Of a DNA stretch of 64,000 nt, positions 8,419 to 17,646 are shown one piece after another; position 1 is the stretch's first letter; the number at the start of each line of letters is the position of its first letter. A program made the translations under genes and the position numbers. Source of the stretch: Candidatus Nomurabacteria bacterium. Lineage in GTDB: Bacteria > Patescibacteriota > Saccharimonadia > Saccharimonadales > UBA7683. Where the stretch lies: assembly GCA_020631895.1 (NCBI GenBank), contig JACKGR010000001.1, forward strand, positions 62,001-126,000, written 5' to 3'. The notes beneath the pieces are model-generated. The model searched no databases. It worked only from the letters and a program-made list of their open reading frames with translations, and had not been told where the DNA came from.

Positions 8419-11400
8419 ATGGGAGTAAAACAAAAATCCACTGATTCAATTAAAGGTGGGGCAAAGCTTATTAGTAGTGACTTTGTTCATCTGCACAATC
8501 ATACGCAGTATAGTCTCCTCGATGGACTGACAAAAATCCCAAAATTAATTGATTTTGTTGCTGAGAGCGGTATGGAATCTGTTGCAATAACAGACCATGG
8601 AACGCTGTCAGGCGTTATCGATTTTTACAAAACAGCCAATGCAGGCGGGGTTAAACCGATTATCGGTATGGAAGCTTATGTTGCTAGCAGAAAGCATACG
8701 GACAAAGACCCCCAGAAGGATAAAGCCAGGTTTCATCTAATCATTATTGCGATGAATAATGTTGGATATCAAAATTTAATGAGATTATCTACAATCGCCA
8801 ATCTTGATGGATTCTACTATTACCCAAGAATTGATCACGAGCTTTTAGAAGAGTATAACGAAGGATTGATCATACTAAGTGCCTGCATGGGTGGAGAGAT
8901 TGGTCAAGCTATTAGTAGCGGAAATATCGATCAAGCTGAAGAGATTGCAAGTTGGTATAAATCTGTATTTGGTGATAGATACTATTTGGAGATTCAAGAT
9001 CACGGGCATCCTGAGAATGAGCTACACAGTCCAGAGCAAAAAGTCGTAAATGATGGAGTATTAGAACTGGGTAGAAAATTAGAGATTCCGGTCGTTGTAA
9101 CTTGCGACGCGCATTATTTAAGGCATGAGGATCAAGAAGCTCACGAGGCACTTCTTTGTGTTGGAACTGGCTCATATGTCTCAGAAACTAATAGAATGAG
9201 TCTAAAAGAATTCCCGCTTCATGTAGAGACACCTGACAATATTATTGCGCGCTGGGGAAATGATCATCCGGAAGTTGTTAAGAATACAAAAGCAATTGCA
9301 GATAGGTGTGAGATAAACCTGGAGTTTGGAAAAATCTTAATTCCAAAATTCCCAGTTCCTAAAACTGATGACGAAAAAAGCTTACTCCACAAGCTGACAT
9401 ATCGAGGCCTAGCTTGGCGTTATGGAGGTGTCGAAGAGGCAAAATCTAAGCGCATAACAATGGAAGAGGCAAAAAACACGCTTTCAAAAGAAGTTTTAGA
9501 AAGAGCCGAGTTTGAACTAGGTGTCATGGACAACATGGGTTTTAACGGATATTTTTTGATAGTTGCAGATTTTATTAATTGGGGTAAAGATAAAGGAATA
9601 ATATTTGGTCCAGGCCGAGGTTCGGCAGCTGGATCTATTGTTGCCTATGCACTTAGGATAACTGAACTCGACCCCTTAAAGTACGACCTCCTGTTTGAGA
9701 GATTTTTGAACCCTGATCGAATAAGTATGCCTGATATCGACATAGATATTCAAGATACAAGGAGAAATGAAGTAATTCAGTACTGCTCAGATAAGTACGG
9801 CTCTGATCGAGTTGCAAATATAGTTACTTTTGGAACCATGGCTGCAAGAGCTGCAATTAGAGACGTGGCTAGAGTACTAGAGGTACCTTATGCAGTGGCT
9901 GATAGGCTGTCAAAGCTGGTGCCACCACCGATTCAGGGTCGTCATATTCCGCTTGCAACTAGCATAAAAGAGGACCCAGATCTCCGGCGAGAGTATGAGA
10001 CTAGTGAGGAAGCTAAAAGGGTTATTGATTTAGCAATTAGACTAGAGGGTACAGTCAGGAGTCACGGGGTACATGCGGCCGGAGTTGTTATTGCTCCTGA
10101 TGATATTGTTAAGTTTGTACCGCTAGAACGATCTCAAAAGCAGGTGCTCTTAGCTGATGGCACAAAACAAGAGGTAATCTCGACACAATATCCAATGGGC
10201 CCAGTTGAGGATTTGGGGCTACTTAAAATGGACTTTCTGGGGCTCTCAAACTTAACTATTCTCAGAAACGCGCTTAGGATTATAAAAAGGGTCTACAACA
10301 CCGCGATAGAGCTGGAGGAGATCCCGCTAGATGATGATAGTACCTACGAGTTGTTTCAAAAAGGAGATACAACTGGTGTATTTCAACTTGAATCAGCCGG
10401 AATGAAGCGTTATCTTAAAGAGCTCAAACCAACTACATTTGAAGATATCGTCGCCATGGTAGCGCTTTATCGTCCTGGACCGATGCAATTTATCGGAGAT
10501 TTTTTGAATCGTAAACATGGCAATACGAAGATCTCATATCCACATAAGTCTATGGAGAATGCTCTGAAGAATACTTACGGTATCTTGGTGTATCAGGAGC
10601 AAGTTATGCAAATTAGTAAAGAGGTATGCGGATTTACTGGCGGAGAGGCAGACACACTCAGAAAAGCAATCGGTAAAAAGAATGCGTCACTTTTGGCAAA
10701 AATGAAGGACAAAATGATTGAAGGTGGCCAAAAACATTCAGATGTTCCAAAAGATATTATGGAGCGGTTCTGGAAGCAACTAGAAGAATTCGCCGCCTAT
10801 TGCTTTAACAAATCTCACGCAGCATGCTACGGGATGATTGCATATTGGACTGCTTATCTAAAATCTCATTATCCAGATGCATTTATGGCCGCCTTAATGA
10901 CAAGTGATGCAGGTGATACAGACAGACTCGCAATTGAGATTAGTGAGTGTCGACACATGGGGATTGAGGTTCTGCTGCCGGATGTTAATGAATCATATGT
11001 TGAGTTTGCAGTTGTGCCGGGCAAGAATCAGATTAGATTTGGGATGAGTGCTGTTAAGAATGTTGGTGTTGGCGCGGTTGAGGAGATAATCAAGGTTAGG
11101 GACGAGGGTAGGTTTGTTAGCGTCATGGACTTTCTAGAACGAGTTGATACGAGAAAAGTTAACAGAAAAACTTGGGAGAGCTTAATCAAATCGGGTGGAT
11201 TTGACTCTTTAGGACAATCACGTGGCGATCTGTTACATAATCTGGATGGTCTGCTTGCGCTCGGATCAAAAATCCACAAAGAGAAATTAACAAACCAAGC
11301 AGATTTATTTGGGTCAGATGATGGAAAGTCATCATATTTAAGTTCTGAATATAAATTTGTTTCAGCTCCCGAACAAATTAAAGAGCATGAGATGCTCCTA

Positions 11401-12132
11401 TGGGAGCGAGAACTTCTGGGATTGTACCTATCCAGTCATCCACTAGATGGATATGAGGGATATCTTGTTGAGCATACATTGCCACTTGCCGAGATAAATA
11501 ACACGATGGATTCAAAAACTGTAACTGTTGGAGGTGTTGTAACTTCAATCAGATCGATTGTTACTAAAAATGGGGCTAAAATGGCATTCGTAAAGATTGA
11601 GGATAAGACAGACGAATGCGAGCTGATAGTGTTCCCAGGGGTATATGAAAAGTTAAATGCTGTTTGGGAGCAAGACAAGGTGATAATTGCAAAAGGCAAG
11701 GTAAGCTATAAGGATAGAGATGGAAATATCGGCCAAGAACTAAAAATTATGGCAGATCAAGCCAATATTGTAACTGAAGAGGATGCCAAAGCATATCAAC
11801 CAAAAGGCAAAAAACCTAAACCGCCAAAAGGCAGTAAGCCAACACCAAAAAATCCTTCAAATTCACCCAAAGGTAGTACAAACGATAAACCGATTCAAAA
11901 ACAGACCCTGTTTGTTCAAATAAAAGATCCAGCTGATCACGATAGACTGCTAAAACTCAGAGAGTTAGCCAGTAGTTATTCCGGTGATCAAAGTGTAGTT
12001 TTAGTACTTGGAGATGAAGATTCTAAAACTGCGATGAGAATGCCATTTAAGGTAAAGATTGGCGAAGAGTTAACTAGCAAACTTCATGAATTCTTTGAAG
12101 AAAAGTGTATCGCAATCAGAGCTTCAACTTAG
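8419..12132 (+). CDS. dnaE: DNA polymerase III alpha subunit
   Basis: The 1237-aa replicative polymerase. Domains in order: PHP (FVHLHNHTQYSLLDG near residue 24, ITDHGT, TCDAHYL), palm with catalytic PDIDIDIQD (about residues 437-446), fingers, an OB fold (TVTVGGVVTSIRSIVTKNG) and a C-terminal tail. The PHP metal ligands look intact, which in other DnaE1 proteins goes with built-in 3'-5' proofreading; that is inference here. A low-complexity Lys/Pro linker (about residues 1130-1160) separates the OB fold from the last domain. ATG follows TATAAT by 8 nt. The 3' end overlaps the convergent methyltransferase gene by 17 nt. Confidence 0.96.
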   Translation: MGVKQKSTDSIKGGAKLISSDFVHLHNHTQYSLLDGLTKIPKLIDFVAESGMESVAITDHGTLSGVIDFYKTANAGGVKPIIGMEAYVASRKHTDKDPQKDKARFHLIIIAMNNVGYQNLMRLSTIANLDGFYYYPRIDHELLEEYNEGLIILSACMGGEIGQAISSGNIDQAEEIASWYKSVFGDRYYLEIQDHGHPENELHSPEQKVVNDGVLELGRKLEIPVVVTCDAHYLRHEDQEAHEALLCVGTGSYVSETNRMSLKEFPLHVETPDNIIARWGNDHPEVVKNTKAIADRCEINLEFGKILIPKFPVPKTDDEKSLLHKLTYRGLAWRYGGVEEAKSKRITMEEAKNTLSKEVLERAEFELGVMDNMGFNGYFLIVADFINWGKDKGIIFGPGRGSAAGSIVAYALRITELDPLKYDLLFERFLNPDRISMPDIDIDIQDTRRNEVIQYCSDKYGSDRVANIVTFGTMAARAAIRDVARVLEVPYAVADRLSKLVPPPIQGRHIPLATSIKEDPDLRREYETSEEAKRVIDLAIRLEGTVRSHGVHAAGVVIAPDDIVKFVPLERSQKQVLLADGTKQEVISTQYPMGPVEDLGLLKMDFLGLSNLTILRNALRIIKRVYNTAIELEEIPLDDDSTYELFQKGDTTGVFQLESAGMKRYLKELKPTTFEDIVAMVALYRPGPMQFIGDFLNRKHGNTKISYPHKSMENALKNTYGILVYQEQVMQISKEVCGFTGGEADTLRKAIGKKNASLLAKMKDKMIEGGQKHSDVPKDIMERFWKQLEEFAAYCFNKSHAACYGMIAYWTAYLKSHYPDAFMAALMTSDAGDTDRLAIEISECRHMGIEVLLPDVNESYVEFAVVPGKNQIRFGMSAVKNVGVGAVEEIIKVRDEGRFVSVMDFLERVDTRKVNRKTWESLIKSGGFDSLGQSRGDLLHNLDGLLALGSKIHKEKLTNQADLFGSDDGKSSYLSSEYKFVSAPEQIKEHEMLLWERELLGLYLSSHPLDGYEGYLVEHTLPLAEINNTMDSKTVTVGGVVTSIRSIVTKNGAKMAFVKIEDKTDECELIVFPGVYEKLNAVWEQDKVIIAKGKVSYKDRDGNIGQELKIMADQANIVTEEDAKAYQPKGKKPKPPKGSKPTPKNPSNSPKGSTNDKPIQKQTLFVQIKDPADHDRLLKLRELASSYSGDQSVVLVLGDEDSKTAMRMPFKVKIGEELTSKLHEFFEEKCIAIRAST

Positions 12133-12634
12133 CAAGCTCGTATAGTGCAATTCCGGCAGAAACAGAAACATTTAGTGACTCCTTAGAGCCTCTCATCGGT
12201 AGTTCAATTACATAATCCATTTTTTCTAGAAGTTTCTCGTCAACCCCATGGATTTCGTTACCAACAAACAGGGCTACCGAACCAATATTTACTGAGTTGT
12301 TAATATCAGCAACAACTTCCTCTAGGGGCTTACTAACGTCAGATTGTTCGAGCGCTATAAGGATGCTTTTTTTGGCTTTAAGTGACTTTACTACGTCTGT
12401 GATATCTTCAAACTTTGAGAATGCTACCGTCGACTCTGCGCCTAAGGCTGTTTTATGGATCTGTCTCGTTATCTTATCAGATAAATGTGGTAATCTTGAA
12501 TCTTTCTCGAGTCTTGGATAAGGTGTGTAGCCCGAGAAGATGATCTCATTAATCCCAAAGGCATCGCAGGTTCTAAAAAATGCTCCGACATTGTGAGTAC
12601 TCCGTATATCGTGTGCTACTAAAGAAATATGCAT
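12116..12634 (-). CDS. SpoU/TrmH-family (SPOUT) RNA 2'-O-methyltransferase
   Basis: A 172-aa protein with the trefoil-knot signature: the N-terminal HDIRSTHNVGAFFRTCDAFG, LFVGNEIHGVDEKLLEKMD in the middle and LNVSVSAGIALYELAK at the end. These are motifs 1-3 of the SpoU family, which transfer a methyl group from S-adenosylmethionine to a ribose 2'-OH of tRNA or rRNA. The short single-domain form resembles TrmL/TrmH, and the target cannot be fixed. The ATG at 12634 is chosen because TATACT (extended TGG) lies 7 nt upstream; a GTG/ATG start further upstream would lie inside that promoter. The 3' end overlaps dnaE. Confidence 0.85.
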   Translation of the reverse strand: MHISLVAHDIRSTHNVGAFFRTCDAFGINEIIFSGYTPYPRLEKDSRLPHLSDKITRQIHKTALGAESTVAFSKFEDITDVVKSLKAKKSILIALEQSDVSKPLEEVVADINNSVNIGSVALFVGNEIHGVDEKLLEKMDYVIELPMRGSKESLNVSVSAGIALYELAKLKL

Positions 12635-12687
12635 AAATGTCAGTATACCACTGTTACGCATACACAATTTAGGTTACAATTAAGCTT

Positions 12688-14304
12688 ATGGCTTTTAGTG
12701 ATGCAAATGACAAAATTAAGTTCAGAGAAAACGAAGAACTAAATACAAAAAATAGGGCTAATCTTCTTAAGATTCCTTATCTTGATAGCAGGACTATTGA
12801 TCAATTTCCGACCAGCTCAAACTCGCTTTCTATCGAAGAAATGTACAAAAGCTCGATTATTCCAATTGTTGACTCCGGCAATCACTATACCTTCGGCATT
12901 ACTATAAGTACTCCGCAGCAGCTTCTTAGAGAACTCAGAGAGCGTTTTAAAGATAAACTGATCGATTACAAGATGATCAGTAATGAAGGCTTCAAGGAGG
13001 CAATGCTAATCTTTGACCCTCCAAAAGAGGTTCATTATGATGATATTTCTGTCAGTAAAGAGGGATCAAGTGATAATATCGGAGCCGTATCGCAGACTTT
13101 AGAGGGTGTTAAATCAGATGACATTTTAGAGTACATCATTACCCAGGCTGATAAGCTTGGAGCATCTGACATCCATTTTGAGACAGCTAGGACGAATGTT
13201 AGAATTCGATTCCGTCTTGATGGCGCACTACACCTAATTGCGCTTGTCACGCATCAAAAGTACCGTCAGCTTCAGCAGTCAATCGCGGTGAAGGCTAATA
13301 TTTCTACTTCAGCTCCTGATGCCCAAACCGGACACTTGTCTCAGGGAATTATTAAAGAAGATGGTAGTGAAAAGATTTTAAACATGCGCATTGAAACTGT
13401 CCCTACATTGTATGGTCAAGATGCTGTAGTACGTCTATTTAATATGGATGCGAGTTTACTTAATTTAGATAACCTGGGGTTAAGCAAGAGAGAGCGGGCG
13501 CCAATCGACGAGGTTATATCACATCCTCACGGGATGGTTTTGATGGTGGGACCAACTGGATCTGGTAAAACTACAACTTTATATTCAATACTTACGCAAC
13601 TTAATCAGCCTACCAGAAAGATAATTACCCTCGAGGATCCAGTTGAGTACGGCCTTGATGGAATGAGTCAAATTCCAGTCTATAGCCGTGATGGTGATAG
13701 TTTTGCAAGTAAACTCAGAGCAGTAATGCGTCTTGACCCTGATGTAATAATGGTTGGAGAGATTAGAGATGTAGATACAGCCAGAACGGCTTTGCAAGCA
13801 TCAATTACTGGTCACCTTGTACTCTCGACCTTTCACGCAGGATCGGCTGCTGAGGCCTTTACTAGAATGATTGACATGATTGGTCAAAACCCAATCTTAA
13901 TATCGTCCATAAAACTAATAGTGTCTCAAAGGCTAGTTCGTAAACTTGATGATAGTACAAAGCAAGCCTATAAACCAGATGAAGCAACCAAAAAGCATAT
14001 TATAGATACTCTTAAAGATCTGCCAACTTCGATTGAGAAGCCAAATCTAGACGACATAACATTGTATAAGCCCGGAAAAAGTGAAGAAAATCCGTTTGGT
14101 TATAAAGGCAGAATTACAATACTAGAGCAACTCTCAATTACACCTGAGATTCAAGCATTACTACGAGATCAATTTAGTGTGCCAACAAGTGAAGTAATCG
14201 AGGCAGAAGCCCGTAAAGGTGGAATGCTCACAATGTACCAAGATGGAGTTTTAAAGTCACTCCAGGGTGTTACAACATTGGAAGAAGTTAATAGAGTTAT
14301 TTAA
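12688..14304 (+). CDS. Type IV pilus assembly / type II secretion ATPase (PilB/GspE family)
   Basis: A 538-aa hexameric ATPase that would power pilus extension. Walker A GPTGSGKTTTLYS begins near residue 288. The Asp box (ITLEDPVEY), Walker B (RLDPDVIMVGEIRD) and His box (STFHAGSAAEAF) follow. The N-terminal region (1-150) is divergent. Between the His box and the C-terminus, where PilB/GspE usually have a tetracysteine zinc motif, no Cys is present (KPGKSEENPFGYKGR instead). The leaderless start is supported by TACAAT 7 nt upstream. No other pilus gene is in the window; Saccharibacteria are known to make type IV pili. Confidence 0.9.
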   Translation: MAFSDANDKIKFRENEELNTKNRANLLKIPYLDSRTIDQFPTSSNSLSIEEMYKSSIIPIVDSGNHYTFGITISTPQQLLRELRERFKDKLIDYKMISNEGFKEAMLIFDPPKEVHYDDISVSKEGSSDNIGAVSQTLEGVKSDDILEYIITQADKLGASDIHFETARTNVRIRFRLDGALHLIALVTHQKYRQLQQSIAVKANISTSAPDAQTGHLSQGIIKEDGSEKILNMRIETVPTLYGQDAVVRLFNMDASLLNLDNLGLSKRERAPIDEVISHPHGMVLMVGPTGSGKTTTLYSILTQLNQPTRKIITLEDPVEYGLDGMSQIPVYSRDGDSFASKLRAVMRLDPDVIMVGEIRDVDTARTALQASITGHLVLSTFHAGSAAEAFTRMIDMIGQNPILISSIKLIVSQRLVRKLDDSTKQAYKPDEATKKHIIDTLKDLPTSIEKPNLDDITLYKPGKSEENPFGYKGRITILEQLSITPEIQALLRDQFSVPTSEVIEAEARKGGMLTMYQDGVLKSLQGVTTLEEVNRVI

Positions 14305-14756
14305 GCTGTGCTAGCTTCTACTTTTTCTATATCTTCTAAGCTGACACCGCGGATTCCTCCAGACAGCAAAGCCCTATTGCCTTCAAAGACTGTTGTCTCA
14401 AGATCGGCTAGTACAGAAGTGACCTTTCTAATTTCTAGTTCTGCGTCGAATATTTGACCAACGGCACAGAGTACTACCCTTAGCTCTGGATTTTCAGGCG
14501 GAAGTTTGTCGCCGATTATTTCGCAAGCTTTTTTCATACGTCCTGCTATAGGCCTCTGGTAGAATGGTACTCCTCGAGCGGAAGCTAACTCGTCTAGGGT
14601 GTACATCGAGGTTGCTGACCACTCTTCTGCGTTTGAAGACACACTTTTTATACCTGCATATTGGTCTGGACCTATACAAAGTTCGCCTAACTCTTCGTGA
14701 GACTTAAAATCCGGTGATCCAAATGGTCTATTGTCGAGTACGTGTATTTTTGCCAT
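14301..14756 (-). CDS. Hypothetical 151-aa protein
   Basis: Not recognised. It starts MAKIHVLDNRPFGSPDF, has no membrane segment or signal peptide, and contains a likely helical C-terminal half (FDAELEIRKVTSVLADLE). ATG 14756 is preferred over an in-frame upstream ATG at 14792 because TACAAT lies 7 nt before it on the minus strand. It overlaps pilB by 4 nt at the convergent 3' ends and is followed by the malic enzyme gene upstream on the same strand. Confidence 0.65.
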   Translation of the reverse strand: MAKIHVLDNRPFGSPDFKSHEELGELCIGPDQYAGIKSVSSNAEEWSATSMYTLDELASARGVPFYQRPIAGRMKKACEIIGDKLPPENPELRVVLCAVGQIFDAELEIRKVTSVLADLETTVFEGNRALLSGGIRGVSLEDIEKVEASTA

Positions 14757-14795
14757 ATATGAGATTGTATCTCTACACTTAATAGATGGCAACCA

Positions 14796-15950
14796 TTAGC
14801 GAATTACAGAGGCTACAGCCTTACTGAGGCCGTCGATAAATATTGAAGGTATTATTTCATTTGCAGAAGGATTTTCAATAAATCCTGCTATTGCCTCTGC
14901 TGCGGCGATCTTATGATCATCTGTTATTTTATTTACACGATTATCTAGCGCTCCACGAAATATTCCCGGAAATGCCAGGGCATTATTAACTTGGTTAGGG
15001 AAGTCACTTCTGCCAGTGGCGACAACTGCGGCTCCAGCGTTCTTGGCGTCATCTGGCATAATCTCTGGATTTGGATTCGCTAGAGCAAAAATAACTGCAT
15101 CGGAATTCATCGATTTCACCATATCTATAGTTAGCACATTGGGTTGCGATACGCCCACAAAAATGTCAGCATTATTGATTGCATTACTAAGCTTGCCATC
15201 ACTGTTTGAACTAATAATTCCGTCATCAAGAAGTTTTTGTTTTGTTGAATTCAAGTCATTTCTATTGCTATTGATAACACCTTTGCTATCACAGGCGACA
15301 ATTGTTAGCCCAGGAGAGAATAGTTTAAGTAGTTTCATGATTGCAACGCCAGCAGCGCCAACTCCGCTGACAACAAGCTTACAATCATCTAGGCTCTTGT
15401 TAACGACCTTCATAGCGTTGATTAATCCTGCGAGAACTACAATGGCTGTTCCATGCTGATCATCGTGCATTATAGGAATATTCAGCTCACTTTTTAAGCG
15501 TTCTTCAACTTCAAAACATATTGGAGCAGCAATATCTTCAAGGTTAATTGCGCCAAAACTAGGAGCAATGGCTTTCACCGCAGAGACAATCTCGTCAGCT
15601 GAATGTACATCTAGCACGATGGGGATACTATCAATACCGGCGAATTGTTTAAATAACATCGCTTTGCCTTCCATAACAGGGAGAGCGCCAACTGGGCCGA
15701 GATTACCAAGACCAAGTACAGCTGAACCGTCCGATATTACTGCGACTGTATTATTTAGCCATGTGTAGTCACGGGCAAGTTCTGGATTTTCCGCAACAAA
15801 TGAGCTAACTGCACCGACTCCAGGGGTGTAATATAAAGACAACTTGTTTTTATCAGATACAGAATCTTTTGAAACAACAGAAATTTTACCTCTCAGCTTT
15901 TTATGGGCTGCTAATGATTCCTCGCTGAGATTTTTAGTTTTATCGCTCAT
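14796..15950 (-). CDS. Malic enzyme (oxaloacetate-decarboxylating malate dehydrogenase)
   Basis: A 384-aa protein with both malic-enzyme domains. The N-terminal domain has YYTPGVGAVSS and GLGNLGPVGALPVMEGKAMLF, and the metal-site region reads NLEDIAAPICFEVEE and MHDDQHGTA. The NAD(P) domain has VVSGVGAAGVAIMKLL. It converts malate to pyruvate and CO2 with reduction of NAD(P). The length matches the short NAD-dependent bacterial form without the phosphotransacetylase-like tail of MaeB. On the minus strand TATAAT lies 8 nt before ATG, with TTTAAT 17 nt further upstream. The cofactor preference is not determined. Confidence 0.9.
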   Translation of the reverse strand: MSDKTKNLSEESLAAHKKLRGKISVVSKDSVSDKNKLSLYYTPGVGAVSSFVAENPELARDYTWLNNTVAVISDGSAVLGLGNLGPVGALPVMEGKAMLFKQFAGIDSIPIVLDVHSADEIVSAVKAIAPSFGAINLEDIAAPICFEVEERLKSELNIPIMHDDQHGTAIVVLAGLINAMKVVNKSLDDCKLVVSGVGAAGVAIMKLLKLFSPGLTIVACDSKGVINSNRNDLNSTKQKLLDDGIISSNSDGKLSNAINNADIFVGVSQPNVLTIDMVKSMNSDAVIFALANPNPEIMPDDAKNAGAAVVATGRSDFPNQVNNALAFPGIFRGALDNRVNKITDDHKIAAAEAIAGFIENPSANEIIPSIFIDGLSKAVASVIR

Positions 15951-16025
15951 ATAGAGTTATTATAGTCGAGTCCGCATCTTTATTAAACCGTCTCAAGTTG
16001 AAATAAAAAAAGATAAAAACCAGTC

Positions 16026-16055
16026 TTGGCATTTTAATAACAGATGTGGTATACT
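16026..16055 (+). promoter_or_regulatory. Promoter of rplS
   Basis: TTGGCA (16026-16031), an 18-bp spacer and TATACT (16050-16055) with an extended TGG before it. The transcript should have a leader of about 40 nt, unlike most genes here. Confidence 0.6.
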
Positions 16056-16101
16056 AAATTCAATTGAAAAAGTTATTAAGATAAGGTAAAGTTGCTTAGT
16101 T

Positions 16102-16644
16102 ATGCATGCACTCATTAAACAGGTTGAATCTAAATTTCTCAAAAAGCAGGTCGTTGACGTGCGCTCTGGTGATACCGTAAAGGTTTATCAAAGAATCAAA
16201 GAGGGCAACAAAGAGCGTGTCCAGATGTTTGAAGGACTTGTAATCCGCACTGACCGCAAAGATAGCTTAACTAGCACAATCACAGTTAGACGCATTAGCA
16301 GTGGTGTTGGAGTTGAAAAAAGCTTTTTACTACATAGCCCATTAATCGAGAAGATTGAAGTTGTTAAGCGAAGTAAGGTCCGACGCAAGTACCTAACTTA
16401 TATGCGTGATAGAAGTGGTAAGAGCGCCAGACTTGCAGCAGTTGATTTTGATAAGACATCAGTAAACGATGTAACTGATCCAGAGGCAGAGGCAGAACTA
16501 GCGAGAATCCACGAAGAGCAGAAGAAAGAGCACGAAGCGCTTGCTGCTGAAAAAGCAGCTGAAGAGGCTAAGCTTGAGGCTAAAGCCGCAGAAGTTGAAG
16601 CACGCCATAAAGAAGTTGAAACTCAAGAGACAGAAGAAAAGTAG
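16102..16644 (+). CDS. rplS: 50S ribosomal protein L19 with long acidic/basic tail
   Basis: L19 stabilises the 30S-50S interface. Residues 1-115 are a normal L19 (SGDTVKVYQRIKEGNKERVQ, FEGLVIRTD, RRISSGVGVEKSFLLHSP). The remaining roughly 65 residues form a Glu/Lys/Ala-rich, probably single-helix extension (EEQKKEHEALAAEKAAEEAK) not found in the usual 115-aa protein. The role of the extension is unknown. It is followed by a clear intrinsic terminator. Confidence 0.95.
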   Translation: MHALIKQVESKFLKKQVVDVRSGDTVKVYQRIKEGNKERVQMFEGLVIRTDRKDSLTSTITVRRISSGVGVEKSFLLHSPLIEKIEVVKRSKVRRKYLTYMRDRSGKSARLAAVDFDKTSVNDVTDPEAEAELARIHEEQKKEHEALAAEKAAEEAKLEAKAAEVEARHKEVETQETEEK

Positions 16645-16663
16645 AACACTCAGATTCATAAAC

Positions 16664-16690
16664 AAGCCGGCAGTAAATGTCGGCTTTTTT
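16664..16690 (+). terminator. Intrinsic terminator of rplS
   Basis: AAGCCGGCA / TGTCGGCTT stem (one G-U pair) with loop gtaaa, followed by six T. The rnhB -10 box begins right behind it. Confidence 0.85.
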
Positions 16691-16704
16691 GGTACACTAA
16701 CTTT

Positions 16705-17265
16705 ATGATAATAGGAGTTGATGAGGTTGGCAGGGGTTGTTTAGCAGGACCACTTTTAGCGGCAGCGGTTGAGCTAGATGAAGATCTAATTATTCCTGGA
16801 CTAAGAGATTCTAAAAAGCTATCAAAAAGCCAGCGCGAGAGACTTGTCCCTGTTGTTGAGTCTCATACTTTAAATATAGGAGTAGGCTGGGTTTGGCCAG
16901 AAGAAATTAACGAGATTGGGCTTACTGAATCTGTGAGATTAGCTATGAAAAGGGCAATAGATAAACTTAAGATCACAGATCAAATAATCATTATTGATGG
17001 CAACTATAATTATCTTAATCATATAATTGGGTCGACTTGTCTAATCAAAGCTGATGATAAAGTGTCAGCCGTGGCTGCAGCATCAGTAATAGCTAAAGTT
17101 GCAAGAGATAAATATATGTATGACATTGCCAAGAAGTATCCAGGCTATCTTTTTGAAAGGAACGTGGGATACGGCACAAAACACCATATTGCAGCAATCA
17201 GAAACTTAGGCGTCACTCCGATCCACCGCAAATCATTCTCGCCAATCAAAGAAATTATGACATAA
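16705..17265 (+). CDS. rnhB: Ribonuclease HII
   Basis: A 186-aa enzyme that removes ribonucleotides and RNA from RNA-DNA hybrids. Catalytic acidic residues lie in IIGVDEVGRGCLAGP (Asp5, Glu6), and the conserved ADDKVSAVAAASVIAKV supplies the next Asp. The C-terminal GYGTKHHIAAIRNLGVTPIHRKSFSP is typical. The length is slightly short but complete. TGG-TACACT lies 6 nt before ATG, so translation is probably leaderless. Confidence 0.95.
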   Translation: MIIGVDEVGRGCLAGPLLAAAVELDEDLIIPGLRDSKKLSKSQRERLVPVVESHTLNIGVGWVWPEEINEIGLTESVRLAMKRAIDKLKITDQIIIIDGNYNYLNHIIGSTCLIKADDKVSAVAAASVIAKVARDKYMYDIAKKYPGYLFERNVGYGTKHHIAAIRNLGVTPIHRKSFSPIKEIMT

Positions 17266-17301
17266 GAAATTTAAGATAGCGGGGGTTATAATAGTGTTAG
17301 G

Positions 17302-17646
17302 ATGACAAACTTTAAAACAGGTCACGATGCGGAGAAAGTAGCAGCTGAATTTTTACTAGTTCATGGTTATGAAATAATAGAACTTAACTGGAAAACTCCA
17401 GTATGTGAAATTGACATTGTAGCTAAACGTAATAAAACGATATTTTTTGTTGAAGTCAAATATCGAAGCAATAATTACCAAGGCGCGGGTTTGGATTATA
17501 TTACGAATAAAAAACTTAAGCAGATGGAGTTTTCAGCCCAATGTTGGGTGCAGGAAGAAAAATGGACAGGGGATTATCGATTAAGTGCGATTGAAGTATC
17601 AAACGACTTTAAGGTAACCAATTTTATCGAAGATATTGAAACCTAA
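17302..17646 (+). CDS. YraN/UPF0102 family nuclease-fold protein
   Basis: A 114-aa protein of the UPF0102 family, usually found next to rnhB as here. The restriction-endonuclease-like core is visible: GHDAEKVAAEFL, then CEIDIVAKRNKTIFFVEVKYR, with Asp, Glu-x-Lys as putative metal residues. The biochemical role in the family is not settled, though a nuclease function is suspected from the fold. TATAAT ends 9 nt before the ATG. It is convergent with tldE, overlapping by 4 nt. Confidence 0.85.
   Translation: MTNFKTGHDAEKVAAEFLLVHGYEIIELNWKTPVCEIDIVAKRNKTIFFVEVKYRSNNYQGAGLDYITNKKLKQMEFSAQCWVQEEKWTGDYRLSAIEVSNDFKVTNFIEDIET

Noticed and set aside
15016..15459. 147-codon plus-strand frame inside the malic enzyme gene
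   Set aside because: It is antisense to a well-conserved enzyme and has Leu/Ser/Ala-rich shadow composition.
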